Shown: piece after piece, positions 26,747 to 35,077 of the stretch
Layout: every line of letters begins with the position of its first letter
Numbering within the stretch: the stretch's first letter is position 1
Assembly: GCA_035535015.1 (NCBI GenBank)
Contig: DATLQU010000004.1
Location: 1 to 64,000 of the forward strand
Source of the DNA: Palsa-661 sp035535015
Lineage (GTDB): Bacteria > Actinomycetota > Acidimicrobiia > Acidimicrobiales > UBA8190
Length of the DNA: 64,000 nt
Reading direction: 5' to 3'
Position numbers and translations under genes: made by a program
Notes under the pieces: model-generated
Told to the model about the DNA's origin: nothing
The model's database searches: none
The model's input: only the letters and a program-made list of their open reading frames with translations

Positions 26747-27133
26747 ATGGACAGGACCGACATCGTGCGATGGATCGAAGCTTACGAGCGGGCATGGCGG
26801 TCGCCGGGGACGGAACTGCTGTCGATGGTGTTCACCCCCGAGGTGACCTACCGGACCTCCCCGTGGGCCGAACCGGTGAAAGGCCTCGACGAACTGGCTC
26901 TCTTCTGGGAGCACGAGAGGGCCGGGCCCGACGAGGGATTCACCATGCACAGTGACGTCGTGGCCGTGGAGGGCCGGACCGCCGTCGTCCGGGTATCGGT
27001 CGATTACGACGACGCCACGGTGGGCAGGTGGCGCGACCTGTGGGTCCTGCAATTCTCCACCGGTGGTCGGTGCCAGGCTTTCGAGGAGTGGCCCTTCGCC
27101 CCCGAGGAGGGCCAGGTCGTGAGCGGCGGCTGA
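26747..27133 (+). CDS. SnoaL/NTF2-like protein
   Basis: 128 residues with the cone-shaped NTF2 fold pattern: an N-terminal helix (DIVRWIEAYERAWRSPGTE), FTPEVTYRTSPWAEPVKGLDEL and late strands VAVEGRTAVVRVSVDY and DLWVLQFSTGGRC. Members bind small molecules or act as isomerases or cyclases; no catalytic residue can be named. It follows the PYROXD2-like gene by 15 bases, so it may be cotranscribed. CACGAT lies 6 bases before the ATG, close to the leaderless pattern. Confidence 0.75.
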   Translation: MDRTDIVRWIEAYERAWRSPGTELLSMVFTPEVTYRTSPWAEPVKGLDELALFWEHERAGPDEGFTMHSDVVAVEGRTAVVRVSVDYDDATVGRWRDLWVLQFSTGGRCQAFEEWPFAPEEGQVVSGG

Positions 27134-27166
27134 ACGGCCCGAAAAGCGGAACGGCCCGAAAAGCGG
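27133..27166. repeat. Two tandem 17-bp direct repeats
   Basis: AACGGCCCGAAAAGCGG occurs twice in direct succession between convergent genes. No function is evident. Confidence 0.6.
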
Positions 27167-27173
27167 AACCGGC

Positions 27174-28628
27174 TCAGAAGTCGAGAGAGGACAACTCGGG
27201 AACGGCCTGGAGCGCCCGGCCGCGGGCATCGAGCCAGCGGGTCCGGGCCGCCGTGCGCCGGGCCTCGCTCGCTCGGGGTTCGATCACGCGGGCCGGGGTC
27301 CATGCCGCGGCCACGGCGTCTTCGTCGGCCCAGACGCCGAGGGCCATACCGGCCAGGTAGGCCGCGCCCAGGGTGGTGGCCTCGGTCACCGGCGAGATCT
27401 CGACGGGTCGCCCGACGGCGTCGGCCAGGGCGTCGACGAAGGTCGAGTTGGCCGACATGCCGCCGTCGACGCGCAAGGTGGCGATGGCCAGTCCGGTGTC
27501 GGCCTCCGCCGCCTCGAGTAGGTCGGCGCCGCGATGGGCGATGCCTTCGAGGACCGCCCGCACCATCTGGGGGCGGCCGGTGCCCCGGGTGATGCCGACG
27601 AAGGTACCGCGGGCCCCGTAGTCCCAGACCGGCGTCCCCATCCCGAGCAGCGCCGGCACGAACCAGACGTCCCCCGTGTCGGTGCAGCCGGCCGCCACCT
27701 GGTCGGAGGCGGCGGCCGAGTCGATGATGCCGAGGTCGTCGCGCAGCCACTCGACGCAGGTGCCGGCCGAGAGCATGATCGCCTCCACGCCCCAGGTGAT
27801 CCGACCGAGGCGCTGCCAGGCGGCGATGGGGAACGTCCCGGCTCCTCCCCGACGCGCAAACGGTGGTCGGTCGGCTCCCACGCAGCAGTCGAGCATGCCC
27901 CCGGTGCCGAAGGTGACCTTGGCCAGACCCGGCCGGGTGCAGCCCTGACCGATGAGCGATGCCTGTTGGTCTCCGGCCATTCCGGCGATGGGCGGCGCGC
28001 CGGCCAAGGCCGAGGCCTCGCCGATCACGCCGCTCGAGTCGACCACGGTGGGGAGGACGGCCTCGGGGATGCGGAGCGCGTCGAGCATGGTGTGGTCCCA
28101 CGCCGCGCCGTCGCCGCGCAGGCCGGTGACGCCGGCGTTGCTGGCGTCGGTGACGTGCAGAGCACCCTTCGACAGGGTCCAGGCCACCCAGGTGTCGACC
28201 GTGCCGAAGCAGAGATCGCGGATCCGGTCGGGGTCGGCCAGATCGAGAAGCATGGCCAACTTGGTGGCCGACTCGTTGGGCGCGACCCGGATCCCTTGCC
28301 CCTGGAGCGCCAGACAGGTGCCGACCGTGCGCAGATCCTGCCAACCGATGCCGGGTCCCACGGGCTCGCCCGTCGACCTGTCCCAGACGATGGTGGAGGC
28401 GCGTTGATTGGCGATGCCGACGCCTTCGACCGATCCGCAGGCCTGCATCACCGAGTTGGCCACCTCGAGAACGGCGGCCGCCATCGCCGTGGCGTCGAAC
28501 TCGACGAAAGCCGGCGCCGGCGAGGTGGGGAGGACCTCGATGTAGTGGACGTTGTCGATGGTGCCGTCTGCATCGACCGAGGCGGCGCGCACGCCCGATG
28601 TCCCGACGTCGATGACGAGGATGCTCAC
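27174..28628 (-). CDS. FGGY-family carbohydrate/glycerol kinase
   Basis: 484 residues. The FGGY phosphate motif VIDVGTSGVRAASVD is at the N-terminus; GMAGDQQASLIGQG and VTFGTGGMLDCCVG lie near residues 217-240, and the adenosine motif LRVDGGMSANSTFVDALAD near 385. The overall pattern is close to GlpK, but the sequence differs from the clear glpK at 50491-52014, so the substrate may be glycerol, dihydroxyacetone or a sugar. The GTG at 28628 makes a GTGA overlap with the upstream flavoprotein stop. It is the last gene of the glpD-flavoprotein-kinase operon. The open frame continues far upstream but only as shadow. Confidence 0.85.
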   Translation of the reverse strand: MSILVIDVGTSGVRAASVDADGTIDNVHYIEVLPTSPAPAFVEFDATAMAAAVLEVANSVMQACGSVEGVGIANQRASTIVWDRSTGEPVGPGIGWQDLRTVGTCLALQGQGIRVAPNESATKLAMLLDLADPDRIRDLCFGTVDTWVAWTLSKGALHVTDASNAGVTGLRGDGAAWDHTMLDALRIPEAVLPTVVDSSGVIGEASALAGAPPIAGMAGDQQASLIGQGCTRPGLAKVTFGTGGMLDCCVGADRPPFARRGGAGTFPIAAWQRLGRITWGVEAIMLSAGTCVEWLRDDLGIIDSAAASDQVAAGCTDTGDVWFVPALLGMGTPVWDYGARGTFVGITRGTGRPQMVRAVLEGIAHRGADLLEAAEADTGLAIATLRVDGGMSANSTFVDALADAVGRPVEISPVTEATTLGAAYLAGMALGVWADEDAVAAAWTPARVIEPRASEARRTAARTRWLDARGRALQAVPELSSLDF

Positions 28629-30202
28629 GGCCAGCCCAACTCCCCGAACGGCGAGGGTAGGCCCAACTTGCCCGGGTTGAGGATGCCGCGCGGGTCGAGG
28701 GCCTCCTTGACGGAAGTGAGAACGTCGAGCGAAGCACCGAGGGCCGGGGCCATGTAGCCGGCCCGGTTGATGCCGATGCCATGGTGGTGACTGATGGCTC
28801 CGCCGTGGGCGATCACGCTTCCCATGACCGTCTGCCAGGCCGACCGGTAATAACGCTCCGCCCATGCGTCCTGGGCGCCATGGTCGGCGGCCGGTGAGGC
28901 TTCTCCGCTCGTCGGCGACGGGTCGTCGGGCATCCGGCCGGCGAAGGTGAAGTAGAGACAGGCGCCGTCGCCGTAGGCGTGCGACTGATGGGCCGAGGCC
29001 GCCAGGGTGCCGTCGATGGCCTGGAGCGCTCCGACGCACTGTTCGTAGAGCGGCGTCAGAGCGGACCAGCGCGCCGAGATCTCGATGGTGTCGACCACGA
29101 TACCGGCCCGGTAGAGCGGCGCCAGGGCCGAGACGTCGTTGCGATGGGACATCCATCTCTCCACCAGGTCTTCGCCGAGCGGCGTGCCCCTGCCGTGGGC
29201 GCACTCGGCGTCCACGACGTCCATGGTGGCGTCGAGAAGGCCGGGGTCGGCTTCGTCGAGGACGACCAGGACGCAGTGGTCGGCGAGGTCGAAGTTGCGG
29301 GCACTCTCGGCGTGGTCGTAGAGACGCAGAACAGCCGGTGTCGCCCCTCGGCGCAGGATCCGCCGGCAGACCTCCAGACCCTCGGCGAACGAGGAGAAGC
29401 CGTAGGCAAGGCGCTTCTCGGCCGGGGCCACGGGATGGAGCCGGAGGCTGGCACTGGTGATGACCCCGAGGACGCCCTCGGATCCGACGAACAGCTGGGT
29501 GAGGTCCGGGCCCGTGGCGGCCCGGGGGCCGGTGCCCCCGGTCCGGATGAGCCGGCCGTCGGCCAGGACCACCTCCAGGCCCACCACCATGTCTTCGATC
29601 TTGCCGTAGCGCGTCGAGTACTGGCCCGCACCGCGGCAGGCGAGCCAGCCCCCCACCGTGGAGAGGTCCATCGACTGGGGCCAGTGACCGAGGGTGACGT
29701 CCTCGCGCCGCAGGCCGGCCTCGAGATCGGGACCGAAGGTCCCGGGCCGTACCTCGGCCAGTAGTGAGGTGGTGTCGACGTCGGTGATCCCGTTCAGGGT
29801 GCACATGTCGAGAGCCACACCGCCGAAGGCGGGGATGCTCGAGCCGCAGACACCCGATCGGCCGGCCATGGGCGTGACCGGGACGTGGGCCTCGTGACAG
29901 GCACGCAGGACGGCGGCGACTTGGCCGGCGTCGGAGGGTCGGGCGATCGCCGCCGGCCGCGAGGGCACCGCTCCCCGTGTGGCCCAGCGGATGGCGAGGG
30001 GCCACCAGTCGCGTCCCGCCTCCATGCGCTCGGTATCGTCCACGGTGACCTCGGAGCAGGCACCCCGCAGGCGCTCGAGGAGTGTGGCGTCGACTGGCAC
30101 CCGGGGACCGGCCAGTCGTTCCGTGACCTCGTCGGCCGCCGCGTCGACGGCCGTCACCGGTGTGGGTGCACTCGGATTCGCCCGGCCCGGCGGCGTGCTC
30201 AT
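28625..30202 (-). CDS. FAD-binding oxidase related to alkyldihydroxyacetonephosphate synthase
   Basis: 525 residues. The VAO-type FAD domain is seen in PVTPMAGRSGVCGSSIPAFGG, DVTLGHWPQSMDLSTVGGW and VVGLEVVLADGRLIRTGG; the C-terminal SHHHGIGINRAGY near residue 473 is the His cluster characteristic of AGPS, the ether-lipid enzyme, and of actinobacterial homologues. It may act on acyl- or alkyl-DHAP or on a 2-hydroxy acid. Its ATG at 30202 overlaps the glpD stop, and its stop overlaps the kinase start, so it is part of the glycerol operon. An ether-lipid or glycerol-phosphate role is plausible but inferred. Confidence 0.8.
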   Translation of the reverse strand: MSTPPGRANPSAPTPVTAVDAAADEVTERLAGPRVPVDATLLERLRGACSEVTVDDTERMEAGRDWWPLAIRWATRGAVPSRPAAIARPSDAGQVAAVLRACHEAHVPVTPMAGRSGVCGSSIPAFGGVALDMCTLNGITDVDTTSLLAEVRPGTFGPDLEAGLRREDVTLGHWPQSMDLSTVGGWLACRGAGQYSTRYGKIEDMVVGLEVVLADGRLIRTGGTGPRAATGPDLTQLFVGSEGVLGVITSASLRLHPVAPAEKRLAYGFSSFAEGLEVCRRILRRGATPAVLRLYDHAESARNFDLADHCVLVVLDEADPGLLDATMDVVDAECAHGRGTPLGEDLVERWMSHRNDVSALAPLYRAGIVVDTIEISARWSALTPLYEQCVGALQAIDGTLAASAHQSHAYGDGACLYFTFAGRMPDDPSPTSGEASPAADHGAQDAWAERYYRSAWQTVMGSVIAHGGAISHHHGIGINRAGYMAPALGASLDVLTSVKEALDPRGILNPGKLGLPSPFGELGWP

Positions 30203-32049
30203 GACGCCGGTTCCTCGCCGCCCGGCAGAGGCGAGACGTCGGCCGTCGGGGTGGAGGCCGGACGGGCCGTGGCCGTCGCTCCGAGCGGAAGGCCGGCTCG
30301 GGCCAGGTCCCGGTGCACGGTGGCGGAGAAGGCGGCCGCCTCGAGCCTCGTGTCGCGTGGGTCGCGTCCCCATTCGGCGGCCAGGAGCTCGGCCACGGCG
30401 GGAGCTGTCTCCGAGGTGGCCTCGGCTCGGCGCAACGTCGCCCGGGTGCGCCGCGAGAGCACGTCGTCGATCGTCATCGCCATTTCCTGCCGAACCGCCC
30501 AGACGGCCTCGACACGGAGATGTGGGAGACCGGGGACCAGGGGTTCGAGCAGGTCCGGGTGGCCGTCAGCCAAGGCCAGGACGGCCGGGGTCTCGCCTCC
30601 GTGGCGTCCCACCAGGGCCGAGAAGGTGTCGTCGTCGAGACCGGCGTCCGCCGCCGCCCCGGGACGGCGCAGGGCGACCAGGCCGGCCGCGCCCCGGATG
30701 GAGAGTCGTCGGGTGGGGGATTTGCGGGATCGGGCGGGGGCCGATGACCCGAGGAGGCCGACGACCACGTCGACGGTGTCTTCGGCCATGCGACGGTAGG
30801 TGGTGAGTTTTCCGCCCGTGACGGTGACGACGCCGTTCGGAGACTGCCTGACGGTGTGGCGGCGCGACAGGTCGGCGGTGCGTTCGCTCATGTGACCGCC
30901 GGCCGCGGGGGCGAGAAGGGGACGGAGACCGGCCCAGACACCGGTGACGTCGTCGCGGGTGAGCGTGCTCGTCGTCGTGGCGTTGGCCGCGTCGAGGATG
31001 TAGTCGACATCCTCCGGCAGGCACGCCGGATCGTCGAGCGGGCCATCCCAGGCGGTGTCGGTGGTCCCCAGATAGACGTCGTCACCGTCGAACCAGGGAA
31101 CGACGAAGATGGAGCGGCGATCCTTCGGCACCGGGATGACCGCGGCGATGTCGGCCGGGAGCTTGGACCGGGGCACGGTGACATGGATCCCCTTGGCCGG
31201 CCGCAGCGAGTGGGGATGATGGGCCTCGTCGAGGGCCCTGACTTCATCGGCCCAGACGCCGGTGGCGTTGACCACCACCGAGGCCTCGATGTCGAACTCC
31301 CTGGCACCGGCACCGGTGTCGCCGTCTCCGGGGGCCACTGGTCGGACCTGGGCGGCGGTGACCTTTCCGGCCGGGCCGTGGATCAGGCTGGTGACCTCGG
31401 TGTAGTTGGCCACGACGGCGCCATGGTCGAGAGCGGCGGTGCGGGCCACGGACAACGTCAGCCGAGCGTCGTCGGCCCGGGCGTCGTAGTAGAGGAATCC
31501 GGCCACGAGGCGGTCGGTGCGCAGTGTCGGGAGATGGGCCAGGGTCTCGGCCCGGTCGATGCGTCGGTGGCGCTTGCCGATCCGCCAGCCACCGGTGGCG
31601 TCGTAGAGCCACAGGGCCGTGGCGTAGGTGCGGGCCACGCCCTTGTTGACGATGCCGTCGCGTCCGAAGAGGGGAATGAGAAAGGGCAGCGGGGTGACCA
31701 GATGCGGAGCGTTGTCCAGGAGCCGCTGTCTCTCGTGGAGCCCCTCGTAGACCAGGCGGAAGTCGCGTTGCTGGAGATAGCGGAGACCGCCGTGGATCAT
31801 CTTCGACGATTTCGACGACGTTCCCGAGGCGAAATCCTGGCGTTCCACCAGGGCCGTCGTGAGGCCCCGGGAGGCGGCGTCGAGGGCGACCCCTACGCCG
31901 GTGATTCCACCCCCGATGACCAGGACGTCGAAGCGCTCAGAGGCCAGACGGCGAAGAGCCTCGGATCGCTCGAACGAGCCCGGACGACGGACCCCGGCGC
32001 CGTCCATCGCGGAAACTGGCTGGCCCGGAGCCGGATCGGATGACGGCAT
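30199..32049 (-). CDS. glpD: Glycerol-3-phosphate dehydrogenase (FAD)
   Basis: 616 residues. The FAD motif VLVIGGGITGVGVALDAASRG is near residue 43, followed by the GlpD signatures SGTSSKSSKMIHGGLRYLQQ and ATGVWADEVRALDEAHH, PAKGIHVTVPRSKLP, and the C-terminal DAO_C domain with ELLAAEWGRDPRDTRLEAAAF. It oxidises glycerol-3-phosphate to DHAP and passes electrons to the quinone pool. It is first of a three-gene operon with tight overlaps and divergent from a Fur-type regulator whose operator lies about 70 bases upstream. Confidence 0.94.
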   Translation of the reverse strand: MPSSDPAPGQPVSAMDGAGVRRPGSFERSEALRRLASERFDVLVIGGGITGVGVALDAASRGLTTALVERQDFASGTSSKSSKMIHGGLRYLQQRDFRLVYEGLHERQRLLDNAPHLVTPLPFLIPLFGRDGIVNKGVARTYATALWLYDATGGWRIGKRHRRIDRAETLAHLPTLRTDRLVAGFLYYDARADDARLTLSVARTAALDHGAVVANYTEVTSLIHGPAGKVTAAQVRPVAPGDGDTGAGAREFDIEASVVVNATGVWADEVRALDEAHHPHSLRPAKGIHVTVPRSKLPADIAAVIPVPKDRRSIFVVPWFDGDDVYLGTTDTAWDGPLDDPACLPEDVDYILDAANATTTSTLTRDDVTGVWAGLRPLLAPAAGGHMSERTADLSRRHTVRQSPNGVVTVTGGKLTTYRRMAEDTVDVVVGLLGSSAPARSRKSPTRRLSIRGAAGLVALRRPGAAADAGLDDDTFSALVGRHGGETPAVLALADGHPDLLEPLVPGLPHLRVEAVWAVRQEMAMTIDDVLSRRTRATLRRAEATSETAPAVAELLAAEWGRDPRDTRLEAAAFSATVHRDLARAGLPLGATATARPASTPTADVSPLPGGEEPAS

Positions 32050-32119
32050 AGGGCCAGCCTGCCACAGGCCTGCTGGCCGTCCGGTCGCCCCCGCTCGGCA
32101 CCCCTCGGCTCCTCATCGA

Positions 32120-32145
32120 CAATGATTGTCAAGAAACAATCATTG
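32120..32145 (+). promoter_or_regulatory. Fur/PerR-type operator
   Basis: Perfect inverted repeat CAATGATTGT (32120-32129) and ACAATCATTG (32136-32145) with a 6-base spacer, 20 bases before the start of a Fur-family gene. The AT-rich sequence in otherwise GC-rich DNA and the ATGATTGT/ACAATCAT core resemble Fur/PerR boxes. It is likely the site of autoregulation and could also affect divergent glpD. Confidence 0.75.
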
Positions 32146-32165
32146 GTGATACGTTGCCGGTGGTC

Positions 32166-32633
32166 ATGAAGTCCCCCGAAGAGCTGACGCGGTTGTTCCG
32201 GGCGCGCGGTCGCAAGATAACGACCCAGCGGCAATGCATCTTCCGGGTCCTTCAGGGCGACGTGACGCATCCCACGGCCGAGGCCGTCTATGCCGTGGCC
32301 CGGGCCGAGGTGGAGACGATCTCGCTCAAGACCGTCTACCAGACCCTGAACGAGCTGGCCGCGCTGGGCGAGATCGCCGCATTGGACCTGGGTACAGGAA
32401 CCACTCGGTTCGACCCCAACGTCGAGCGGCTGCACCATCATCTCGTCTGCCGGTCGTGCGGCAAGGTCCGCGATCTCCATGTCGACTTCAGCGGGATCAA
32501 CGTGCCCCCGGGTTCCGACGAGGGCTTCGAGGTCGGCCAAGCCGAGGTCGTCTTCCGCGGCTGGTGCCGGCAATGCCGTCCGTCGAAGCGTCAGCAGGAC
32601 GTGGCGCGCCCGGAGGAAGTCGGCATGGCATAA
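32166..32633 (+). CDS. Fur/PerR-family metalloregulator
   Basis: 155 residues. A winged helix (KITTQRQCIFRVLQGDVTHPTAEAVYAV; ISLKTVYQTLNELAALGEI) is followed by the metal-sensing domain with HHHLVCRSCGKVRDLHVDF and a C-terminal CRQC, giving the structural zinc site CxxC...CxxC. The pairing with rubrerythrin downstream points to peroxide sensing (PerR) rather than pure iron control, but Fur or Zur remain possible. Start at ATG 32166 (MKSPEELTR); TACGTT at 32150-32155 may be its -10, in which case a GTG at 32160 is an alternative. Operator at 32120-32145. Confidence 0.87.
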   Translation: MKSPEELTRLFRARGRKITTQRQCIFRVLQGDVTHPTAEAVYAVARAEVETISLKTVYQTLNELAALGEIAALDLGTGTTRFDPNVERLHHHLVCRSCGKVRDLHVDFSGINVPPGSDEGFEVGQAEVVFRGWCRQCRPSKRQQDVARPEEVGMA

Positions 32634-32742
32634 CGCATCGACGGAGAGCGTGAGATCAAAAAGCGAGATCGGAAAGTCGAGCGAGTCCCGAAAGAATCAC
32701 CAAGGCCCCCCAAATGGCCATGACAGATGGAAGGAAAGCACC

Positions 32743-33162
32743 GTGCCCGCATTGAAGGGATCAAAGACCGAGAGCAATCTGAAGGAGGCGTTCGCCGGCG
32801 AGAGCCAGGCCAACCGCCGTTACCTCTACTTCGCCCAGAAGGCGGATATCGAGGGCTACCCGGATGTCGCCGCGCTTTTCCGTTCGGTGGCCGAAGGTGA
32901 GACCGGACACGCGTTCGGCCATTTCGACTTCTTGCGCGAAACGGGTGACCCGGTGACCGGTGTCCCCGTGGGAACGACCCAGGAAAACCTGGCGTCGGCC
33001 ATCGAGGGGGAGACCTACGAGTACACCGAGATGTATCCCGGCTTCTCCAAGACCGCCCGCGACGAAGGGTTCGAGGAAGTCGCCGAATGGCTCGAGACCC
33101 TGGCCCGGGCCGAGAAGAGCCACGCCGGCCGTTTCACCGAGGGCCTCAAGTCCGTCTCCTGA
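32743..33162 (+). CDS. Rubrerythrin (diiron domain only)
   Basis: 139 residues. The ferritin-like four-helix core carries the diiron ligands: Glu in AFAGESQANRRYLYFAQ, ExxH in VAEGETGHAFGHFDF, EGETYEYTEMYPGF, and ExxH in RAEKSHAGRFTEG. The usual C-terminal rubredoxin domain is absent, as in sulerythrin-type proteins, so electrons must come from a separate donor. It reduces hydrogen peroxide in the cytoplasm. The GTG at 32743 follows GGAAGGA by 7 bases. It is 109 bases after the Fur-type regulator and likely in its regulon. Confidence 0.9.
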   Translation: MPALKGSKTESNLKEAFAGESQANRRYLYFAQKADIEGYPDVAALFRSVAEGETGHAFGHFDFLRETGDPVTGVPVGTTQENLASAIEGETYEYTEMYPGFSKTARDEGFEEVAEWLETLARAEKSHAGRFTEGLKSVS

Positions 33163-33192
33163 AACGTCGTCTCCTGAAGAGTCGTCTCCTGA
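33152..33192. repeat. Three imperfect 13-15-bp repeats around the rubrerythrin stop codon
   Basis: The unit GTCTCCTGA with GTC or CC before it occurs three times (near 33152, 33167 and 33182); the first contains the TGA stop. It looks like a local duplication of the gene end and carries no visible function. Confidence 0.5.
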
Positions 33193-33319
33193 TCGTCGTC
33201 CGCGGCGGCAAGATCGGGAAGGAAGGCGCGGGCCGGTCCGAGCAGCTCGGGCCGGCCCGACGTCGTCTCGGGCGACGGCCCGCTGACAGAATTCCCGCCA
33301 CCGAGGAGTCCCTACCACC

Positions 33320-33913
33320 GTGACGCAGCCACTGGCTCTCGAAGACATCGACGACCTGCGGACCTACGAGCGCGGGCGTGACGAGTACCGGCGCCGGATC
33401 ATCGAGCTGAAGCGTCGTCGTCGGGTTCCCGTGGGGCCGCTCGTGACCCTGGTGTTCGAGAATCGGGAGACCGTGCGCTTCCAGGTGCAGGAGATGGCCC
33501 GGGCCGAGCGGATGATGAGCGATGACCAGATCCAAGGGGAGCTCGACATCTACAACGCGCTGCTCCCGACGGCCACCGAACTGTCGGCCACGATGTTCAT
33601 CGAGTTGACCACGGAGGACCAGCTCCGGGAGTGGTTGCCGAAACTGGTGGGGGTGGAGCGGTCAGTGGAGCTCCGCTTCGACACAGAGATCGGTACGGCC
33701 CCGGGTGTGCCCGAATCGGCCCATGAAGAGGCTCTGACCAGGCCGAGCATGACGGCGTCGGTCCACTACGTCCGCTTCGGGCTCACCGAGGAACAGGTGG
33801 CGCGAATCGCCGCCGGGCCGGTCAGCCTCGCCATCACCCATCCCGACTACCGCCATGAGACGGTCCTGGGCACCGAGACGCGCCGGGAGCTGGCCGACGA
33901 CCTGTTGGGGTGA
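33320..33913 (+). CDS. DUF3501 family protein
   Basis: 197 residues. The family pattern is clear: TYERGRDEYRRRIIELKRRR, then VTLVFENRETVRFQVQEMAR, GELDIYNALLPTATELSATM and a C-terminal SVHYVRFGLTEEQVARI. DUF3501 genes commonly sit beside rubrerythrin and Fe-S oxidoreductase genes in other bacteria, and here it follows rubrerythrin, so a part in oxidative stress or redox protection is likely though its activity is unknown. The start is GTG at 33320, with GAGGAG about 11 bases upstream. Confidence 0.82.
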   Translation: MTQPLALEDIDDLRTYERGRDEYRRRIIELKRRRRVPVGPLVTLVFENRETVRFQVQEMARAERMMSDDQIQGELDIYNALLPTATELSATMFIELTTEDQLREWLPKLVGVERSVELRFDTEIGTAPGVPESAHEEALTRPSMTASVHYVRFGLTEEQVARIAAGPVSLAITHPDYRHETVLGTETRRELADDLLG

Positions 33914-34003
33914 GGGGCCGCTCACCGCTTGCGCGCCGGGCATTTCTCTCTGCGGCGTGCTGTCGACGCCTAGCGGGAGAAATGACGGCAAAGCCCAGGC
34001 TGA

Positions 34004-34040
34004 GGGCCCCCCCGGCCGGCTGACAGCCGGGCGGGCCCGG
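34004..34040 (+). terminator. GC-rich hairpin after the DUF3501 gene
   Basis: Arms around CCCGGCCGGCT and AGCCGGGCGGG (one mismatch), closed by a GAC loop, are followed by a short T-run (GGTTCTTT). Likely the terminator of the fur-rbr-DUF3501 unit. Confidence 0.6.
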
Positions 34041-34047
34041 GCGGTTC

Positions 34048-34077
34048 TTTACACGGATGGCATTCGTGCGTCATACT
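34048..34077 (+). promoter_or_regulatory. Candidate whiB promoter
   Basis: TTTACA (34048-34053) and CATACT (34072-34077) are separated by 18 bases and lie about 120 bases before the whiB start. The fit to the housekeeping sigma consensus is moderate. A long leader with an SD (GAGGAAG) follows, unlike the leaderless genes nearby. Confidence 0.4.
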
Positions 34078-34196
34078 GTTCGCTCCGCTGATTTCCCGTC
34101 CCAGGGGACTATTGTCCCTGCTCACAGGTTGGACAGCGGTAATGAACACCAAACGAGAGACGACGAACGCACAGAGTGCTTGAGGAAGTGACCCTG

Positions 34197-34442
34197 ATGA
34201 CCGCCCCATCCCCCGCCAGTTGGCGCAAGCTAGCCGCTTGCCAGGGCATCGACCCGGAGGTCTTCTACCCGGCGTCCGACGAGGACGACGCGTGGGAGGC
34301 CAAGGCGATCTGCGCCGAGTGCCCGGTACGCCAAGCCTGCCTCGAGCATGCGCTGGCTCACCGCGAGCGCGAGGGCGTCTGGGGCGGAACCACGGAGCGG
34401 GAGCGTCGTCGGATCCACCGGCAGAGGCGCAAGTCGGCCTGA
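34197..34442 (+). CDS. WhiB-family Fe-S transcription factor
   Basis: 81 residues. The four cluster ligands are Cys in WRKLAACQGIDPEVFYP, then AICAECPVRQACLEHAL (CxxCxxxxxC), followed by the turn GVWGGTTERERR and a basic tail RRIHRQRRKSA for DNA contact. WhiB proteins bind a 4Fe-4S cluster sensitive to O2 or NO and act with sigma factors. They are essentially confined to actinobacteria and their phages, which supports the phylum call. The ATG at 34197 is preceded by GAGGAAG. It is smaller than WhiD and near WhiB1 in size. Confidence 0.93.
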   Translation: MTAPSPASWRKLAACQGIDPEVFYPASDEDDAWEAKAICAECPVRQACLEHALAHREREGVWGGTTERERRRIHRQRRKSA

Positions 34443-34488
34443 CCGATCGGCGCTCGGCGCCGGCCTGGTCCTGACACAGTCGGTCGCC

Positions 34489-34528
34489 GCGTCGGCGCGT
34501 CGGCGCGTCGGCGCGTCGGCGCGTCGGC
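34489..34528. repeat. Five tandem copies of an 8-bp repeat
   Basis: GCGTCGGC is repeated five times without interruption in the gap between whiB and the RidA-like gene, ending 20 bases before the -10-like box TACCAT (34548-34553). Repeat number is likely variable. Confidence 0.85.
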
Positions 34529-34560
34529 GTGGACCGGCGTCGGGCCGTACCATGCCGCTG

Positions 34561-35052
34561 ATGCAAGGTCGGATCGCGGCGCGGATCGAGGCTCTGGGGC
34601 TCACGCTCTATGGACCCCATCCACCGCATGACCCGTTGGACGCCGTGGTGGTCCACGAAAATGTGGCCCGGACGTCGGGTCAGCTGCCACGGATCGAGGG
34701 AAAGCTGACCTGCATCGGGACGCTCGGCCACGACGTCAGCGTGGACGAGGGTGCCATCGCCGCCGAGGTGTGCGCTCTGAACGCGTTGGCCGTTCTCGAG
34801 CAGGAGCTCGGGAGCCTCGACCGGGTCGAACGGGTCCTGACGGTGACGGGCTTCGTGGCATCGACGCCCGATTTCCACGAGCAGCCCACGGTGGTCGACG
34901 GGGCCAGTCGGGTGCTGCACGCCATCTTCGGTGACGCCGGTCGCCATACGCGCTCGGCCATCGGCGTGGCCGCCCTGCCGCGCGGGGGCGCAGTGGAGAT
35001 CGAAGTGACCGTCGCCGTCGTCGCTCCGGGAGGGGCTTCGGCCCCCGGCTGA
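34561..35052 (+). CDS. RidA/YjgF/YER057c family protein
   Basis: 163 residues. The family pattern is LGLTLYGPHPPHDPLDAVVVHENVARTSGQLPRIEGKLTCIGTLG near the start and RVLTVTGFVASTPDFHEQPTVVDGASRVLHAIFGDAGRHTRSAIGVAALPRGGAVEIEV at the end, with the conserved RSAIG arginine that binds the carboxylate of the imine substrate. It deaminates reactive enamines and imines, or acts as a protein partner. TACCAT (34548-34553) lies 7 bases before the ATG at 34561, which is chosen over the ATG at 34552. Confidence 0.85.
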   Translation: MQGRIAARIEALGLTLYGPHPPHDPLDAVVVHENVARTSGQLPRIEGKLTCIGTLGHDVSVDEGAIAAEVCALNALAVLEQELGSLDRVERVLTVTGFVASTPDFHEQPTVVDGASRVLHAIFGDAGRHTRSAIGVAALPRGGAVEIEVTVAVVAPGGASAPG

Positions 35053-35077
35053 ACGGCGGACGGGAGGAGTCGCACGG

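Noticed and set aside
28629..30005. Upstream extension of the FGGY kinase frame
   Set aside because: It is in another frame of the AGPS-like gene; FGGY motifs begin just after the GTG at 28628.
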